A stretch of DNA of 64,000 bases from assembly GCA_017311315.1 (NCBI GenBank), contig CM029644.1, forward strand, positions 25,005,606-25,069,605. The letters are read 5' to 3'. Below, piece after piece: positions 47,394-58,986 of this stretch (the stretch's first letter is position 1; the number at the start of each line of letters is the position of its first letter). Under the pieces are notes generated by a model. It had not been told where the DNA came from, searched no databases, and saw only the letters and a program-made list of their open reading frames with translations. The position numbers and the translations under genes were made by a program. Origin of the DNA: Dendrocalamus latiflorus (Eukaryota > Streptophyta > Magnoliopsida > Poales > Poaceae).

Positions 47394-47706
47394 TGTTGTA
47401 GCTACGGGCTAAACAGAGAAAGAGGGGACTAGTAGGAGAGGAAGAGGAGAGCCAGATCTGTGGAGAGGTGGTGAGAATGAGAGGATCCCCCCTTTGCCCC
47501 TCCTGGGGGTTATATATATATGAGTGGGGTAGAATGGGAAATCCCCATTCTACCCCTTAGTACTTACAAGGGATGAGGGTACATTGGTATATTTACATTG
47601 GTATATTCCTCTACACTATTTGACCTATTACATGTTGGACTAGTTGCACGGCCCAGTCACGGGGGTTGGGCCACCCCTACAACAGTGTTGGGCCACCCCT
47701 ACAACA
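47394..47706 (-). repeat. 5' LTR of the LARD-like element
   Basis: 313 bp. It equals the other LTR plus a 22-bp tandem duplication of its last bases (GTTGGGCCACCCCTACAACA twice), so the target duplication GGTAA follows the second copy. Confidence 0.9.
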
Positions 47707-48837
47707 GGTAAGAAACAGCTTACCGGGTGTATATGATGTAATGGAAGTAGACAAATCATCCTATGGCTTCTCGCACATACAAGGATGAAGAACTAGCTTG
47801 GGACCTGAAATAAAAAAAGAAAGAAAAGAGGAGAAACCAACAAAAACTAACAAAAGGTACGGAAAATAAAAAAATAAAGATGCTCATTTGGATGTAGCGG
47901 GAGGAGGACCAAGGACGGGACATGGAAAAGGCACATGTCCGCCCTCCTCATAAAACAGCATGCCTCAAAATCCACCAGGATCCCAAGGAATATCGACTCG
48001 AACCATGTCCGCTCATAGTCGATGGTACACAAGTGAAACCCTACAAACAACCTCAAAGATATGGCATGTATGTGTGATAGGGTTGACACCCTCTAAGTCA
48101 TCAATAGAATATCCAATCATGTAGGTATATCGATAAAGTACATCATGAGGACTATAAGTGAGATGAGCACAATCAGTAATAGAGTATGTCTCGTCAGAGC
48201 CAAGGAAATCAAACCTGAGGTGGTCGGGGAAGAGTCTCCATACTACCTGAAGTGTAGGTGAAGTAGAATATACGATAGTAGAAACCTCCAGAGGGGCGAT
48301 GCCGACGAAGGAAGTAGCTGGTGGTGGATCAATAGAAATATGCTCCTCCTCGACATCGGAAGCAGCCCCCTCAAGTAGTCGTAGATGACCAGTTTGTGCA
48401 TGGTCGTTACGACCAGTGTGGTCGTAATCAACCAGCGTGTGTGTGGTAGACTACGACCAACTTTTGTAATAGGCAGTGGCCACTGTAGCTGCGGAGGTCA
48501 TTATAGCAGTCGTCAGCACTCTGCTCGGTATGAGCAGCAGTTGCGGTTGGTAGGCACTGTAGCATTCGTCAGCGCCATAATGGAGCATGGGCGGAGCAGT
48601 TGAAGTTGAGTAGTCGTAAGTCAGAGTGTGTGTATAAAAGTCGTAATGTAACTTGAAAGCAAGTGAGAGACAGTAGAAAAAGAAAAGGAATTGTTCCACT
48701 GCAAAAGATCTCTCTCCCGCTCGTAATCGGAAGACTTTGTTCTTCCTGTCCTCAGTGTTCACTGTAGTCCTAGGAATTTTCGAGCGGTTGTATTGAATTT
48801 GGGCGTGCAGATTCAGCGCTGGTTTCCCAACAATTGA

Positions 48838-49182
48838 TTTGTCTCGTCAACTCCTACGTCCAGTAAAAAAAGTTGTTTGTAGCTTTTCAACATCAACAAA
48901 ATACCACTTTGATCAATAAATTGTATCACCATATATTTAAAAATATTATAAAGAGTAATATTATAAAATTTCTTATGACATATTTACTCATACAATGTTC
49001 GTATATATAAACTATATATTTTAGATAATATTTTTGATCAAGATTAATAATTTTTATTGCATGAATTATTTTATTATAAGACAACTTTCTATTGTGACTG
49101 ATGGGAGTAAATATATACTTAATTATGTATTTTTAGTATAGCATGCTTTTGTACCTAAAGTACATAATTGAGGTCTATCGAC
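48838..49182 (+). other. Displaced native 3' flank of the BAHD gene
   Basis: With the ATTGA-bounded insertion removed, this sequence follows the BAHD stop codon directly. It is AT-rich, as expected of a 3' UTR and downstream spacer. No other feature is seen. Confidence 0.5.
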
Positions 49183-50583
49183 CAGACAACTATAAAAAGG
49201 GTCATCACGGACGGTTCAAAACTGTCATCATAAACGGTTTTCTGAACCGCAATGGAGAGGTGGCAGTAGCGCCACCTTTGTGACACGACGGTGAGACTGC
49301 ATAAGACATTCTTACGACACTTACGACAAAAGTGTGTTATGCAGTCAACCGTGGTCTCACAATGAAGGCGCTAGTTCACGGTGGTAGTCGGCGTCATCGA
49401 GGGGGATGTAGGAAGCTATATAGTGGATGAACTCATGCATGACTGCCGGTGGAAAGGTAGATGGGGAGTAATTAATAAGGGTCGAGCGGTGGGAGGAACT
49501 GGTGAGATTGAACGGGTGAGATCAAAATCCTAGGGGATACGCCACGAATTGGTGACGTGTCATTATCAGAGATGGTTTGTTATATGAACCGTCTATGATA
49601 ATGCACATATCAGAGACGGTTTGTTATATGAACCGTCTGTGATAAGGCACATATCAGAGACGGTTTGTTATACGAACCATCTGTGATAAGGCACATATCA
49701 GAGATGGTTTGGCATACGAACTATCTGTGATAACACTTAAATATGCGTGCCCTAATCTAGCTCTTCTAAACTATCCTATCATCTTCTTCACTAGATTTCT
49801 CAATAATGACATCTAATATTTTTTGATCTCCTTCCTCTCATTTATCCATCATGAGTTGTTCGGCCGCAACCTTACACAGGCGGCCAACAATTTACGTCTG
49901 GAGCAGATCCTTCGCTCACGCCTTGCTCTCCTTCCTCGACTCGCTTCCATCCATTAGCTGGACCTCATCATCTGTTGTCGATGGAGGTGTCTCGTTGCCG
50001 CTCAAGAAAAGGAAACCGCTCTCAGCCTCGTTTTTCTCTGCAATGTACACAAAGCGGAAGAAACTCTTGCGGCAGTGGAGAGACACATGGATAACATTGT
50101 CGATCAAGCAGAAGCGGCTAATTTTGAAGAAGCCTATCATGGCATTCTCTGTGAGATTATAGGTCATGCTAATGATTTGCTTAGGCTGGAGGAGGATGTG
50201 TAGAGGGCAAGGATAATCTTCACGGCATTTGAGAACTCAGTGGCTGGCCCTCCAACTCCAAAAGTCGAAGAAAAAGCATATGATGCTCAAAAGACTAAGA
50301 TCTAGGAATCTCTTTTTTTGGGACTTTTGTAATAACTTTGCCTTGAATTTGTCTCTCATCTCAGTAGTTTCTGTAGTTCATACGACAAAGGACAAAACAC
50401 AGACGGTTATAAATAAAAACCGTTTATGATAATGCGTATATCATAGACGGCTTTTAAACCTAATCGTCTATGATAGTTTCAGAGACGGTTTTAGCCATGA
50501 ACTGTCTGTAATAATTAAAGCACAGACGACTTCACATGAACTGTCTGTGATGAGACGTCCAGTATAGCTTGTTTTGTAGTAGT
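49183..50583. mobile_element. CACTA-like element, non-autonomous
   Basis: The right end, reverse-complemented, is TACTACTACAAAACAAGC and the left has a degenerate ACTATAAAAAGGG, both CACTA-like. Subterminal arrays of CAGAGACGGTTTGTTATATG / AACCGTCTGTGATAA lie at 49565-49735 and 50400-50560. The interior has a 103-aa ORF (49851-50162, +) with a basic C-terminus but no recognised domain. No transposase. Confidence 0.55.
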
Positions 50584-51604
50584 ACCATAAGCTAAACCAT
50601 CAAAACAATGTGTTATTTTTTGCTAGAGTTACCAATTTCAACGGTTTTACGCGCCTGATAAATTTCAAAGGTAAGTTGAATTTTTCACCCTTCCGATATG
50701 CTTGGAGATGCATGTATAGCATGTTCTGTGTGCTTTAGAATGTTGGGGTTGATATCACATATGAAAATTTGATTTATCCCTAGCAAAACAATCAGACAAC
50801 TCATGTATGGACACCTGCTAATTAATTTCTATTTTTAAAATACTCCAAATTAATTGCAATTATACCCTTTAAGACTATGTTAAATCATTTTCTCCTAATT
50901 AATTCCCCTCATGCATGTAGTTGTTGATTGTGTTGCATAATAACCCTATTTGTGTAGAGCTTTACCAGATTTACCAAAACGCGTCTCCTATTTCTCAGAT
51001 TCCATTAATTAGTTTTGGAGCCATTCCTTGTCTACCATGAATTTTTAACCTCTCCTCAGGCCCTAGTGTAATCCATGTGGGCAAAAAAATTTGGATCATG
51101 AACTGTGCAGCAAAGCTAGTCAAATAGCAAAGTAGGCTTGGGCCAAATAGCAAAATTATTCATGGAACAAGTTCTTCGTGGTAGGGGCCTTTTTTTGGTT
51201 TGTTAGTATTTCCATTTTTAAAAATTCACTAATGGGGTATTGATACCAGATTTAACCTACCTATATTTCAGTACAGGATTGGTAAATGTCAAATTAATTT
51301 GGTACATTCTGACGAAATTTGCGTAGAAACAACACGAAAAACTTAAATGTTGATTTGAAATACCATGTCGTACTGTCATGGCGCCGAAGCGATCTACATT
51401 AAATAAGCACCAAATATAGTTAATCCACTAACAATACCATATAAATGTTGATTAAAGAGACTCTCACATCTCCCATAAGGTTTTCCTATGAATCCTAACT
51501 CTCCTCTTAAAGGCTTGGACTAAACTCCCAAAAGCTTAATCTAGCCATGTCTCTCTCTCCTTATATATGACGGCTCACATGGGAAATCCTAACCAGTACA
51601 ACTA
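50584..51604. other. AT-rich spacer, no gene seen
   Basis: No coding pattern or clear repeat was recognised. 51560-51600 (TTATATATGACGG) reads like promoter or retroelement leader sequence, but nothing supports a gene. Confidence 0.4.
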
Positions 51605-51716
51605 GTTGGTGGATCCCATCGAAGATAGGAGGCTTGGTGGAATACTTGTCTGTTGCCATGGCTCCAAAGATCGGTTAAGATCTATTGACAAGAGCTAATC
51701 AGGCTCTGATACCACT
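51605..51716 (-). pseudogene. gag start and primer-binding site of a second, truncated copy
   Basis: Matches 55504-55609: the first gag codons (PPIFDG region) and the TGGTATCAGAG primer-binding site on the minus strand, next to an LTR start at 51717. It is cut off at about 51605. Confidence 0.75.
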
Positions 51717-52256
51717 TGTAGGACCGGACAGGCAACAGAGGGGGGGGGGTGAATGGTGCCTTCAAAATCTCCCCAATAGCTACTGAGCTATCAAGACTAG
51801 GGTTGAAAGCTCACTGGAAAACCGAGAAGACAGACCGAACAGAGCAATAGAGTCGAGATCTGTAAACATGGTCGAAACTTACAACGTGGTCGTAAGTCTC
51901 AACAACGTGGTCGAAAGCCGACCGAGAGATGGTTGTCCGACTACTTGACAGAGGTACAACGTGGTTAGTAGTCGATAACACCCAAGACCAGAACAGCAGA
52001 GAAAAGATACCAGAGAACAGACCGTGGTCGGAGAACAGCACTGTAGTCGAAATGTGACAACGTGGTCGTAAACACGACAACGTGGTCAAAAACAGAGTTG
52101 TGGTCATAAACCCGAATACGTGGTCGATACCGACAACGTGGTCGTAAATCGCCCTAGTCGACAACCACCGAGACCAGAACCAACGTAGTCGTAAAACAAC
52201 AAGTGGTCGAACATCCAATGTTGTCGTAAGCAGTCAGCTCTGTGGTCATAACCAAC
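51717..52256 (-). repeat. Truncated LTR
   Basis: Homologous to 55610-56150 of the right LTR (TGTAGGACCGGACAGGCAAC onward, TGGTCGTAA-type repeats). It stops abruptly after GGTCATAACCAAC and runs into internal sequence, so about 2 kb of LTR is missing. Confidence 0.8.
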
Positions 52257-52364
52257 AATCCCGCAAACCAGACTCTCTGAAGAATCAAGAATTTTGCAAA
52301 TATTTTTCTTAAAACTTACCTCAAAATTATCATCAGTAAGCTGAGAAACAGATAGCAAATTATA

Positions 52365-52592
52365 TCACAGCTTACTCACTAAGGCAACATTCTTAAGAAT
52401 AAAAGAATCATTAATGCACACATTACTTTTAGCGATAACTCGGCCAGAAGAGGCGTCTCCAAAGGTGATCTTCTCATCACCTGGAGCACGGACTAGGGAA
52501 GAGAACCAACGAGAGTCTCCGGTCATGTGTCGAGAACAGCTGGAATCGACAAGCCAAACCTCTCCCTTCCCAGCCCGGCGAACCTGAGTCAA
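52365..52592 (-). pseudogene. Copia-type aspartic protease fragment
   Basis: WLVDSSCSRHMTGD is the Copia protease signature of many grass elements (DSS or DSG at the active site). Integrase, RT and RNase H do not follow; the sequence ends in LTR at 52256. The gag lies upstream on the same strand. Confidence 0.75.
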
Positions 52593-53099
52593 TAAGAGAA
52601 CAACATATGTGGCTCAGTATTGGAGTAAATAAGAACAGATTTAGGGACACAGTACTGAGTCACGTGATGAACAGAAGAAGCAGCCACAGAAGACTGACCT
52701 CTAACTACCCTGCGCTCTCTGCCTCTCACAGACTCCGAAGATCTAGGAGCAGTCCTGAAGGTATTGCTGGGTCTGACTGCTACTGAGAAGCGGGTCTAAC
52801 CAACAGCAATGTGCTGATCATGTCACGGATAGCTATCTCGACGGGAAAAACAAGATCTATCCTCAGGACAGTGGATATCCTGACCAGAAGCAACTCGAAG
52901 ACCAAAAACAAAAGGAGCAGAAAAACCAAGTCCTCGACACTGCCTAAACACCTCAGAAGAGTTTGCTATGACTCTGGACCTCGTGTTGGTCTTATATGCA
53001 CTCCGAGTCTGGGGCTGACCCTGAATACGCTTAAGAGCACGAACACGGTCTCTTCGCGCTGGTGTGCTTAAAACACCTCTCAACTCCATGTCTATCCTT

Positions 53100-55552
53100 C
53101 TAACAGAAGGTACAATGATACTTCACCTTATAGGAGGTCAAAACAGCATGATGAGGCTTCACCTTCTGAGAAGTCGAAACAACAAGTGGTACTCCCTTAT
53201 TGTCAGAAATCCCTTGGATAAAGCCCGCAGATTTAAACTCAACTTTCTTGGATTTGGGCGCAACCACGATCACACCTGCTGCTATAGGTCTGACAACAAC
53301 AGGTGAATGCTTCCTCACATCCTCTAAAAAATCATATCCTAAAGCTTGATTGAATTTGCAAATCTTAGATTTGTCTAGGATAAGATTAAGCTTCTTCTTG
53401 CCTCCAACAAACTTTTCAAGAGTGTTCATAAGGTACTCACACTCCTGAAAGAGAGGGGCACATGAAGAGCAGGGAGAAGAAGAAGAAGAACCAAAAGGAA
53501 GGGAAGAGGAACCAGAAACAGAAGCTTGAATAACACGTGCATATATCTCCTTGTGCATGGCCACCTCAATTTTGAGGGTTTCACAAGACGCACAGGGGGC
53601 AGTTCTAATCCTAGCCGTCAAGTTCTTGTGACTCTTCTAAAGGTCTCTAGCATTTCCTTATATTTCTCCCCCAATTCAGCACAGAAAGAGCAAGCAAATT
53701 GTGGCTTCTCTAGTAAGCCCTTAGTTAGCTTCACACATTTATCATCCAAAGCAATCAATTCAGATTTTATTTTTTCACAATTATTGCATGGTGAGCTAAC
53801 AGGAGCCTTAGATGCATATTGAGCCATTTTCTTATTGTGATCAACCATGTCTTGAAATTGTTTTGAAACAGATTCAACTTCAGTAGTCATTTTAGGGCAG
53901 TTGACACAAGAAGTGACTGGTTCAAGCAAAGCCGCTTGCATTTCAGCAATTTTATGATCTGCCTTCTTTAGGTTTATCTTCAGGTTATTGCAGCTTTCAC
54001 AAGTTTTAGGCAGATCAAGAAGCATGGTATAAAGACCTCTAAAAGCATTGTTCTTATTCTCACATGAGGTACAAAATGTAGTCTCAACAGAATTAGATGG
54101 AATAGATGCTACTCTAGTCATCTCTATCTCAGCTAGCGGACTAACATTCTCCACCTTAAACAAGTCTAATTCAGTCATCACACTGTCATGAGATGTCCTT
54201 AGCTTCTCCATATCCTCCAGCAAAGAAGTACATACATCACAATCATCACGGGAGGGAGCAAATTTAAGTGAAGTAAGCTCCTGTGACAAGATCGCTACCT
54301 CCTTCTCTAACTCACAACACCTAGCTCTACATCTAGCATAAAACTTTCCTCTAAGTTGAGAAAAGCATCATTGAACTGGTCGTAGGAAGGGCCTACCTCA
54401 TCGGAGTCGCTGTAGAGATCATCATCACTGATGCCATTCTCGTCAGCCATGAAGCACATGCCGATAAAGTCGTTGCCGTCTTTGTTTGGTTCATCCTTGC
54501 TGTCGTTGTCGCTCCAGTGTTTCATGTCATCGAAGGCGGTGAGGATGTGGTGGAAAAGCTTCTTGGCCTTGCCAAGGTTGCGGTACTCCTTGCCTTGATC
54601 ATGAGCTGGGAGCTTTTTGTTACGGTTCTTGCTAATGTAGTCATTCTTGCTCACACCGCCGTAGTCATTCTTGCCCTTCTCCAGCTTGGGGCAATTTGCT
54701 CGAATGTGGTTGGGGCCACCACACTCGAAACAGATCACCGGACCTCCTCTCTTTCTCTCTCTAACCCTCTTGTATGCATGTGAGAATTTCCTGGCTAAGA
54801 GGGCTAGCTCACTCTCTGTAAACTGCTCGAATTGATCATCACTCATCTCATAAAGAGTAGCCAAAGAAAAACCAGATGCTATCAGAAGACGCTCCAGGAG
54901 TAGAACTGGGATCGATAACCAAAGCCATCGACTGTGATTTCGACTAGCGAGAGACAATGTCAATCTCATGATTCTTGAGGCGTGAGTACAATGCATCAAG
55001 AGTCAAAGTTGATAGGTCAATCATGTCCTTGATGGTGGTCACTTTCATCTCCCACACTCTCAAGTCCAAAGCAGACAGTATTTGACGAGCATTGTCCGAG
55101 TCTGGGTATGTTAGACCCACAGCTCGGAGGTTGCTCAAAATCTTGTGAAATCTGGCAAAGCACTCATCCAAGGACTCACCAGCGATCATCTTAAACTTGT
55201 TGTATTCTTGCTTGTATTGGTCTTGTTGGACAGTTTTGATTTGGGTGGTGCCCTCATGGTATGCATCGAGGATCACCAAAATGTCATATGCCAATGAAAG
55301 ATGAGAAATGCGATCAAATTCATTTCTGTTAAGACCTTGAATGATGATGTTTCTTACCTTAGCATTTGCCTCCACATCTAGCGTATACATCATTGTGATG
55401 TGCTCATCGGCAGGAACAGCAAATCGAGTCTTAACTTTTCTCCAGATTGCATAGCCTTGAGCCTGTATGTAAGACTCCATCCTACTATTCCAAAAGGGAT
55501 AGTCGATCCCATCGAAGATAGGAGGCTTGGTGGAATACTTGTTTGTTGCCAT
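53100..55552 (-). pseudogene. Copia gag of the truncated element, with frame breaks
   Basis: It starts MATNKYSTKPPIFDGIDYPF at 55552, the usual gag opening, continues with a UBN2-type domain (to about 54950) and a CCHC knuckle CFECGGPNHIRANC (about 54700). A long coiled-coil tail with repeated CxxC pairs follows (54290-53100). The frame is broken near 54950 and 54310 and again near 53620, so one gag cannot be made. It is known in this family that the tail is long and Cys-rich; its function is unclear. Confidence 0.8.
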
Positions 55553-55598
55553 GGCTCCAAAGACCGGTTAAGATCTATTGACAAGAGCTAACCGATCT

Positions 55599-55609
55599 CT
55601 GATACCACT
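55599..55609 (-). other. Primer-binding site (initiator-Met tRNA type)
   Basis: The minus strand reads TGGTATCAGAG next to the LTR end at 55610, the standard plant Copia primer-binding site. Confidence 0.85.
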
Positions 55610-58228
55610 TGTAGGACCGGACAGGCAACAGAGGGGGTGAATAGTGCTTTCAAAATCTCCCCAAATATCCACTTAACCTTTTTTCTCCAATAGCTACTGA
55701 GCTATGAAGACTAGGATTGAAAGATCACTGGAAAACCGAGAAGACAGACCGAACAGAGCAATAGATTCGAGATCTATAAACATGGTTGAAACTTACAATG
55801 TGGTCATAAGTCTCAACAACATGGTCGAAAGCCGACCGAGAGAGGGCTGTCCGATTACTTGATAGAGGTACAACATGGTCAGTAGTCGATAACACCCGAG
55901 ACCAAAACAGTAGAGAAAAGATACCAAAGAACAGACTGTGGTCGGAATATGACAACGTGGTCATAAACACGACAACATGGTCGAAAACAGAGCTCGTGGT
56001 CGTAAACCCGACTATGTGGTCGATCCCGACAACGTGGTCGTAAATCGCCCTAGTCGACAACCACCGAGACCAGAACCAACGTAGTCATAAGCTAACAAGT
56101 GGTCGAACAACCAATATTGTGGTAAGCAGTCAGCTCTGCGGTCATAACCAACGTGGTCGTAAGTCAATGAGTGGTCGAACAACCAACGTGGTCGAGATCA
56201 GTGCGGAGTGGTCTGGAACTTGATCTTGGTCGAAACCAACGTACTCGTAAATCCAATTGACGTTCCAGACCGGGACTGCACCGACTAAGACTACCTTAGT
56301 TCAGATTCAATAAAAGAAGACAAGGAAGCAACCGAACTGAACGTGGTCGAAATGGTCTCGAAAAACAGAGGGAAGGCAGGGAGGAGCACGACCACAAGAT
56401 CCAGATTTCGAATAACTTTTGATTCACAGATCAACTGGTCATGAAACTTTGAACACAACAAGAATAAGATCTCAAGAGACTACTCTGAACTTTAATTGAA
56501 AACGTATCAAGAAAACAGAGATCTTTCTAGGATTTCATCAAAAGCACCCAAAACCGAGACTTAGAAGAAACGAAGATGATTAGACCATGCAAATGGGAAT
56601 AGAATAGCCAAGAAGGCTTTGAGTGTGATTTCCCAACACCAAGCAAGTTAGATAAAAAACAAATCAACTGAAAACGAAGTCTCAGATCAAGAAAGGAAAG
56701 AGCGAATTGAAGAACAGAGAGCAAATATCCATAACGAATAAAACCAACTCAACTCCACACATACGAGCATACACAAACATAGATCAAAAGATGATATATT
56801 GCTCTGGGAGTTGATTCTACATCCCTTCCATCCTGGAGGACCAAGAACATGAGTGCTCCTAAACCAAAAACAAGGACGCACGCAAGAAGAACAAAAAACC
56901 CTAGAAACTCCCCCTGGATGGGTAGCCCTCCATCCCTATTTATATTCTCTTGGTACCGAGGATGACCCGTTAACCCCCTACCTACCACCGGGTTTTCACG
57001 CACGCTTCTTACAACCACCTGTTAACACAGACAAGACAAAAACGCTTTAACAGAATAGCTTCCTTTGCAGTCTTGAGCAATTTACCAAATTGCCCCTCCA
57101 CCACCTTCCTGGAAGCTTCCTGTTTTCTTGCCTTCCACGCTTGCAACCACCTTGCTGCCTTAGTCATCTTTGGTTTCTCATGATCGTTCTAGATCTCAAC
57201 ACCTCCCCGTGTGCCTCACCATGACCTAGCTCCAAAGTCCTGCAAACATACCTGACAAGCAAAGCATCACATAGCACCGCACTATAAACAAGATTCATCA
57301 ATTTGCATATATCAGAATGAATCCCAGAGAATAATCTTAGCAATCCACTGGTCTTAAAACAACTTACGACTACTCTGATGCACAAAATAGAGGTACTCAT
57401 AGCCCATGAAGTCTTCCCAGTAGTTTACGACCACTCAGCAAATCGCTACGACCATCGCACAGGCTGCTACGACCATAAAACAAATGCTACGACCACGTAG
57501 CAATCGCTATGACCATCGCTCACAGTGGCTACGACTTCAACGCACCTGGTCGCTATGACTTACGATCACATAGACAGAGCGCTACGACCATCACTCACAG
57601 CTAGAAGAATCTACGACCACCGACCACGGTCAGACAGAGCTACGACTATCAACCACGGCCAGTCAGAGTTATGACTATCGACCACGGCCAGTTAGAGTTA
57701 CGACTATCGACCACGGCCAGCCAAAGTTACGACTATCGATCACAGCCAGTCAGAGTTACGACTATCGACCACAAAGTAGTAAAAGCCTTTGTTGACCACC
57801 AAGTCGTAAAACCAACTGCCGACCACAAAGTCGTAAAACCGACTACCGATGATATGGTTGTAAAACTGGTTGCCGACTTCAAAGTCGTAAAATTGACTAC
57901 CAACCACAAAGTCGTAAAATCGGCTACCGACCACAAAGTCATAAACGCTACTGCCGATCACAGAGATACACAACGTGCTCGTAAAGAGAAAGTCGTAAAA
58001 GCACTTACGACCACCAAGTTGTAACGGCACCTACGACCATAAGTCGTAATGTCACCTACGACCACGAAGTCGTTAGGATGACTGCCGATCACAGAGACGA
58101 ACATAGAGGTCGTAGAGCCAGCAAACTTCTGCATAGACCTTAAAAACCAAACTCAGCCTTTACACAAACTCTAAGGTAGAAGTCAATTACTCATCACAAC
58201 CATGGGGTGACCTCCACATGGTCTCACA
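55610..58228 (-). repeat. 5' LTR of the gag-protease element
   Basis: 2619 bp, TG...CA on the minus strand, same family as the solo LTR at 18973-21967. A TATAAATAGGG promoter is read on the minus strand at about 56937-56948. The transcribed half (55800-56260) has AACGTGGTCGTAA-like repeats. The U3 half has CGACTATCGACCACGGCCAG repeats (57600-57770) and GACCACAAAGTCGTAAAA repeats (57770-58080). Confidence 0.88.
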
Positions 58229-58986
58229 TATCTCATATGTCCGGATCCCACCGAACCGTCATCACTTACAAATGAACTAAGTCACTTGGCACACCACATG
58301 CTTCTCCTCGCGCATGACGGCATCCGGCTTCCTTAACTGCTTTGGACCTCAGCTCTTCCTCGAGCTTAGTCCCAATCTAACTTGTTGTTGCACGTCATGT
58401 CCACCATCGATAGCTCCCACTCTGGTTCCTCATCGCCTTGGCTTGTAACCACCCTGCAAACCTCAGCCATCTTTAGCGGTTCCTTGATCGTCTAGACCTT
58501 AGCTCCTCCTTAGCGTAGTCCTGATTCCTTGACCACTTTAGATCTAAGCTCTCCTAACTTAGTTTTGGTCCCGTTTGCCTCACCAACGTAGCTTTGGAAT
58601 TCTGCAACCAACACAAACAAGCAAACTGTCACGTAGCACCGCACAATACACAAAGTTATCAATTAACATAATTAATCCATACAATGCACCATGTAAAATA
58701 TATGCAATCAAACCAATGGTCTTAAACCTAGGACCAAACAATAAACCCCTGTGCACATAAGTAACGATCTAGGTCACTCAAACTCATCCCTCAACTAAAA
58801 TCCTCAAAGACCAAAACATGGCTGAGCCTTCACCTTTCAGCCAGTTAGACTAGCCTGACTACCGGTCGCTTGAAAAATCTGACAAATTTGCAAACTCTCA
58901 AAAACTAAACTAAAACTCCGCAATCTCTCTGAACCAAAAATCAATTACTCATTACAACTACTGGGTGACTTCCACATGGTCTCACA
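58229..58986 (-). repeat. End piece of a related LTR (host of the 55610-58228 LTR)
   Basis: It ends CCACATGGTCTCACA at 58986, the same terminus as the LTR at 58228, and has family-like text (AACGTAGCTTTGGAATTCTG; compare 24653 and 57227). It is the left part of copy C. Confidence 0.65.

Larger units (their letters stand above)
39540..47706 (-). mobile_element. 8.2-kb LTR retroelement without gag-pol (LARD-like)
   Basis: LTRs are 39540-39832 and 47394-47706, both TGTTGTAGCTACGGGC...CCCCTACAACA, with an exact 5-bp duplication GGTAA at 39535-39539 and 47707-47711. On the minus strand the right LTR is followed by GA and then TGGCGCCGTCCGTGGGGA, a primer-binding site of a type common in grass Gypsy elements. 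The element therefore reads right to left. No gag, protease, integrase or RT is present. Instead it holds apparent host gene fragments (44725-44975 and 45340-45600) and three minisatellite blocks. It must rely on enzymes from another element. Confidence 0.88.
36327..48373. mobile_element. Middle layer: about 3.9-kb non-coding retroelement sequence
   Basis: The sequence runs TGATCGTGCAAGAATAGCAC... to ...GCAGCCCCCTCA. Flanks TGTAG and AGTAG match at four of five bases; alternatively a perfect GTAGT repeat sits one to two bases in. Without the 39540-47711 insertion it is about 3.9 kb. No second LTR is visible, so it may be a long solo LTR. CATACCCCCAAGCTTAAAAC at about 38281 recalls Gypsy-type elements. 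37240-37980 is GC-rich with Ser/Pro-rich open frames of no recognisable family. A decayed protein-like stretch lies on the minus strand at 48000-48370. Confidence 0.5.
36215..48832. mobile_element. LTR element inserted at the BAHD stop codon, split by nested elements
   Basis: Outer layer of a nest: TG at 36215, CA ending at 48832 (GGTTTCCCAACA), and the exact 5-bp duplication ATTGA at 36210-36214 and 48833-48837. After removing the inner insertion (36327-48373) about 570 bp remain, which fits a solo LTR. The right part has a TATA-like TATAAAAG at about 48632. Both pieces contain TGGTCGT/ACGACCA motifs. Confidence 0.8.

Noticed and set aside
52365..52592. Host aspartic protease
   Set aside because: The motif and position after a Copia gag show a retroelement protease remnant.
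57671..58030. ORFs of about 100 aa in both strands
   Set aside because: Products of the tandem GTCGTAAAA-type repeats in the LTR.
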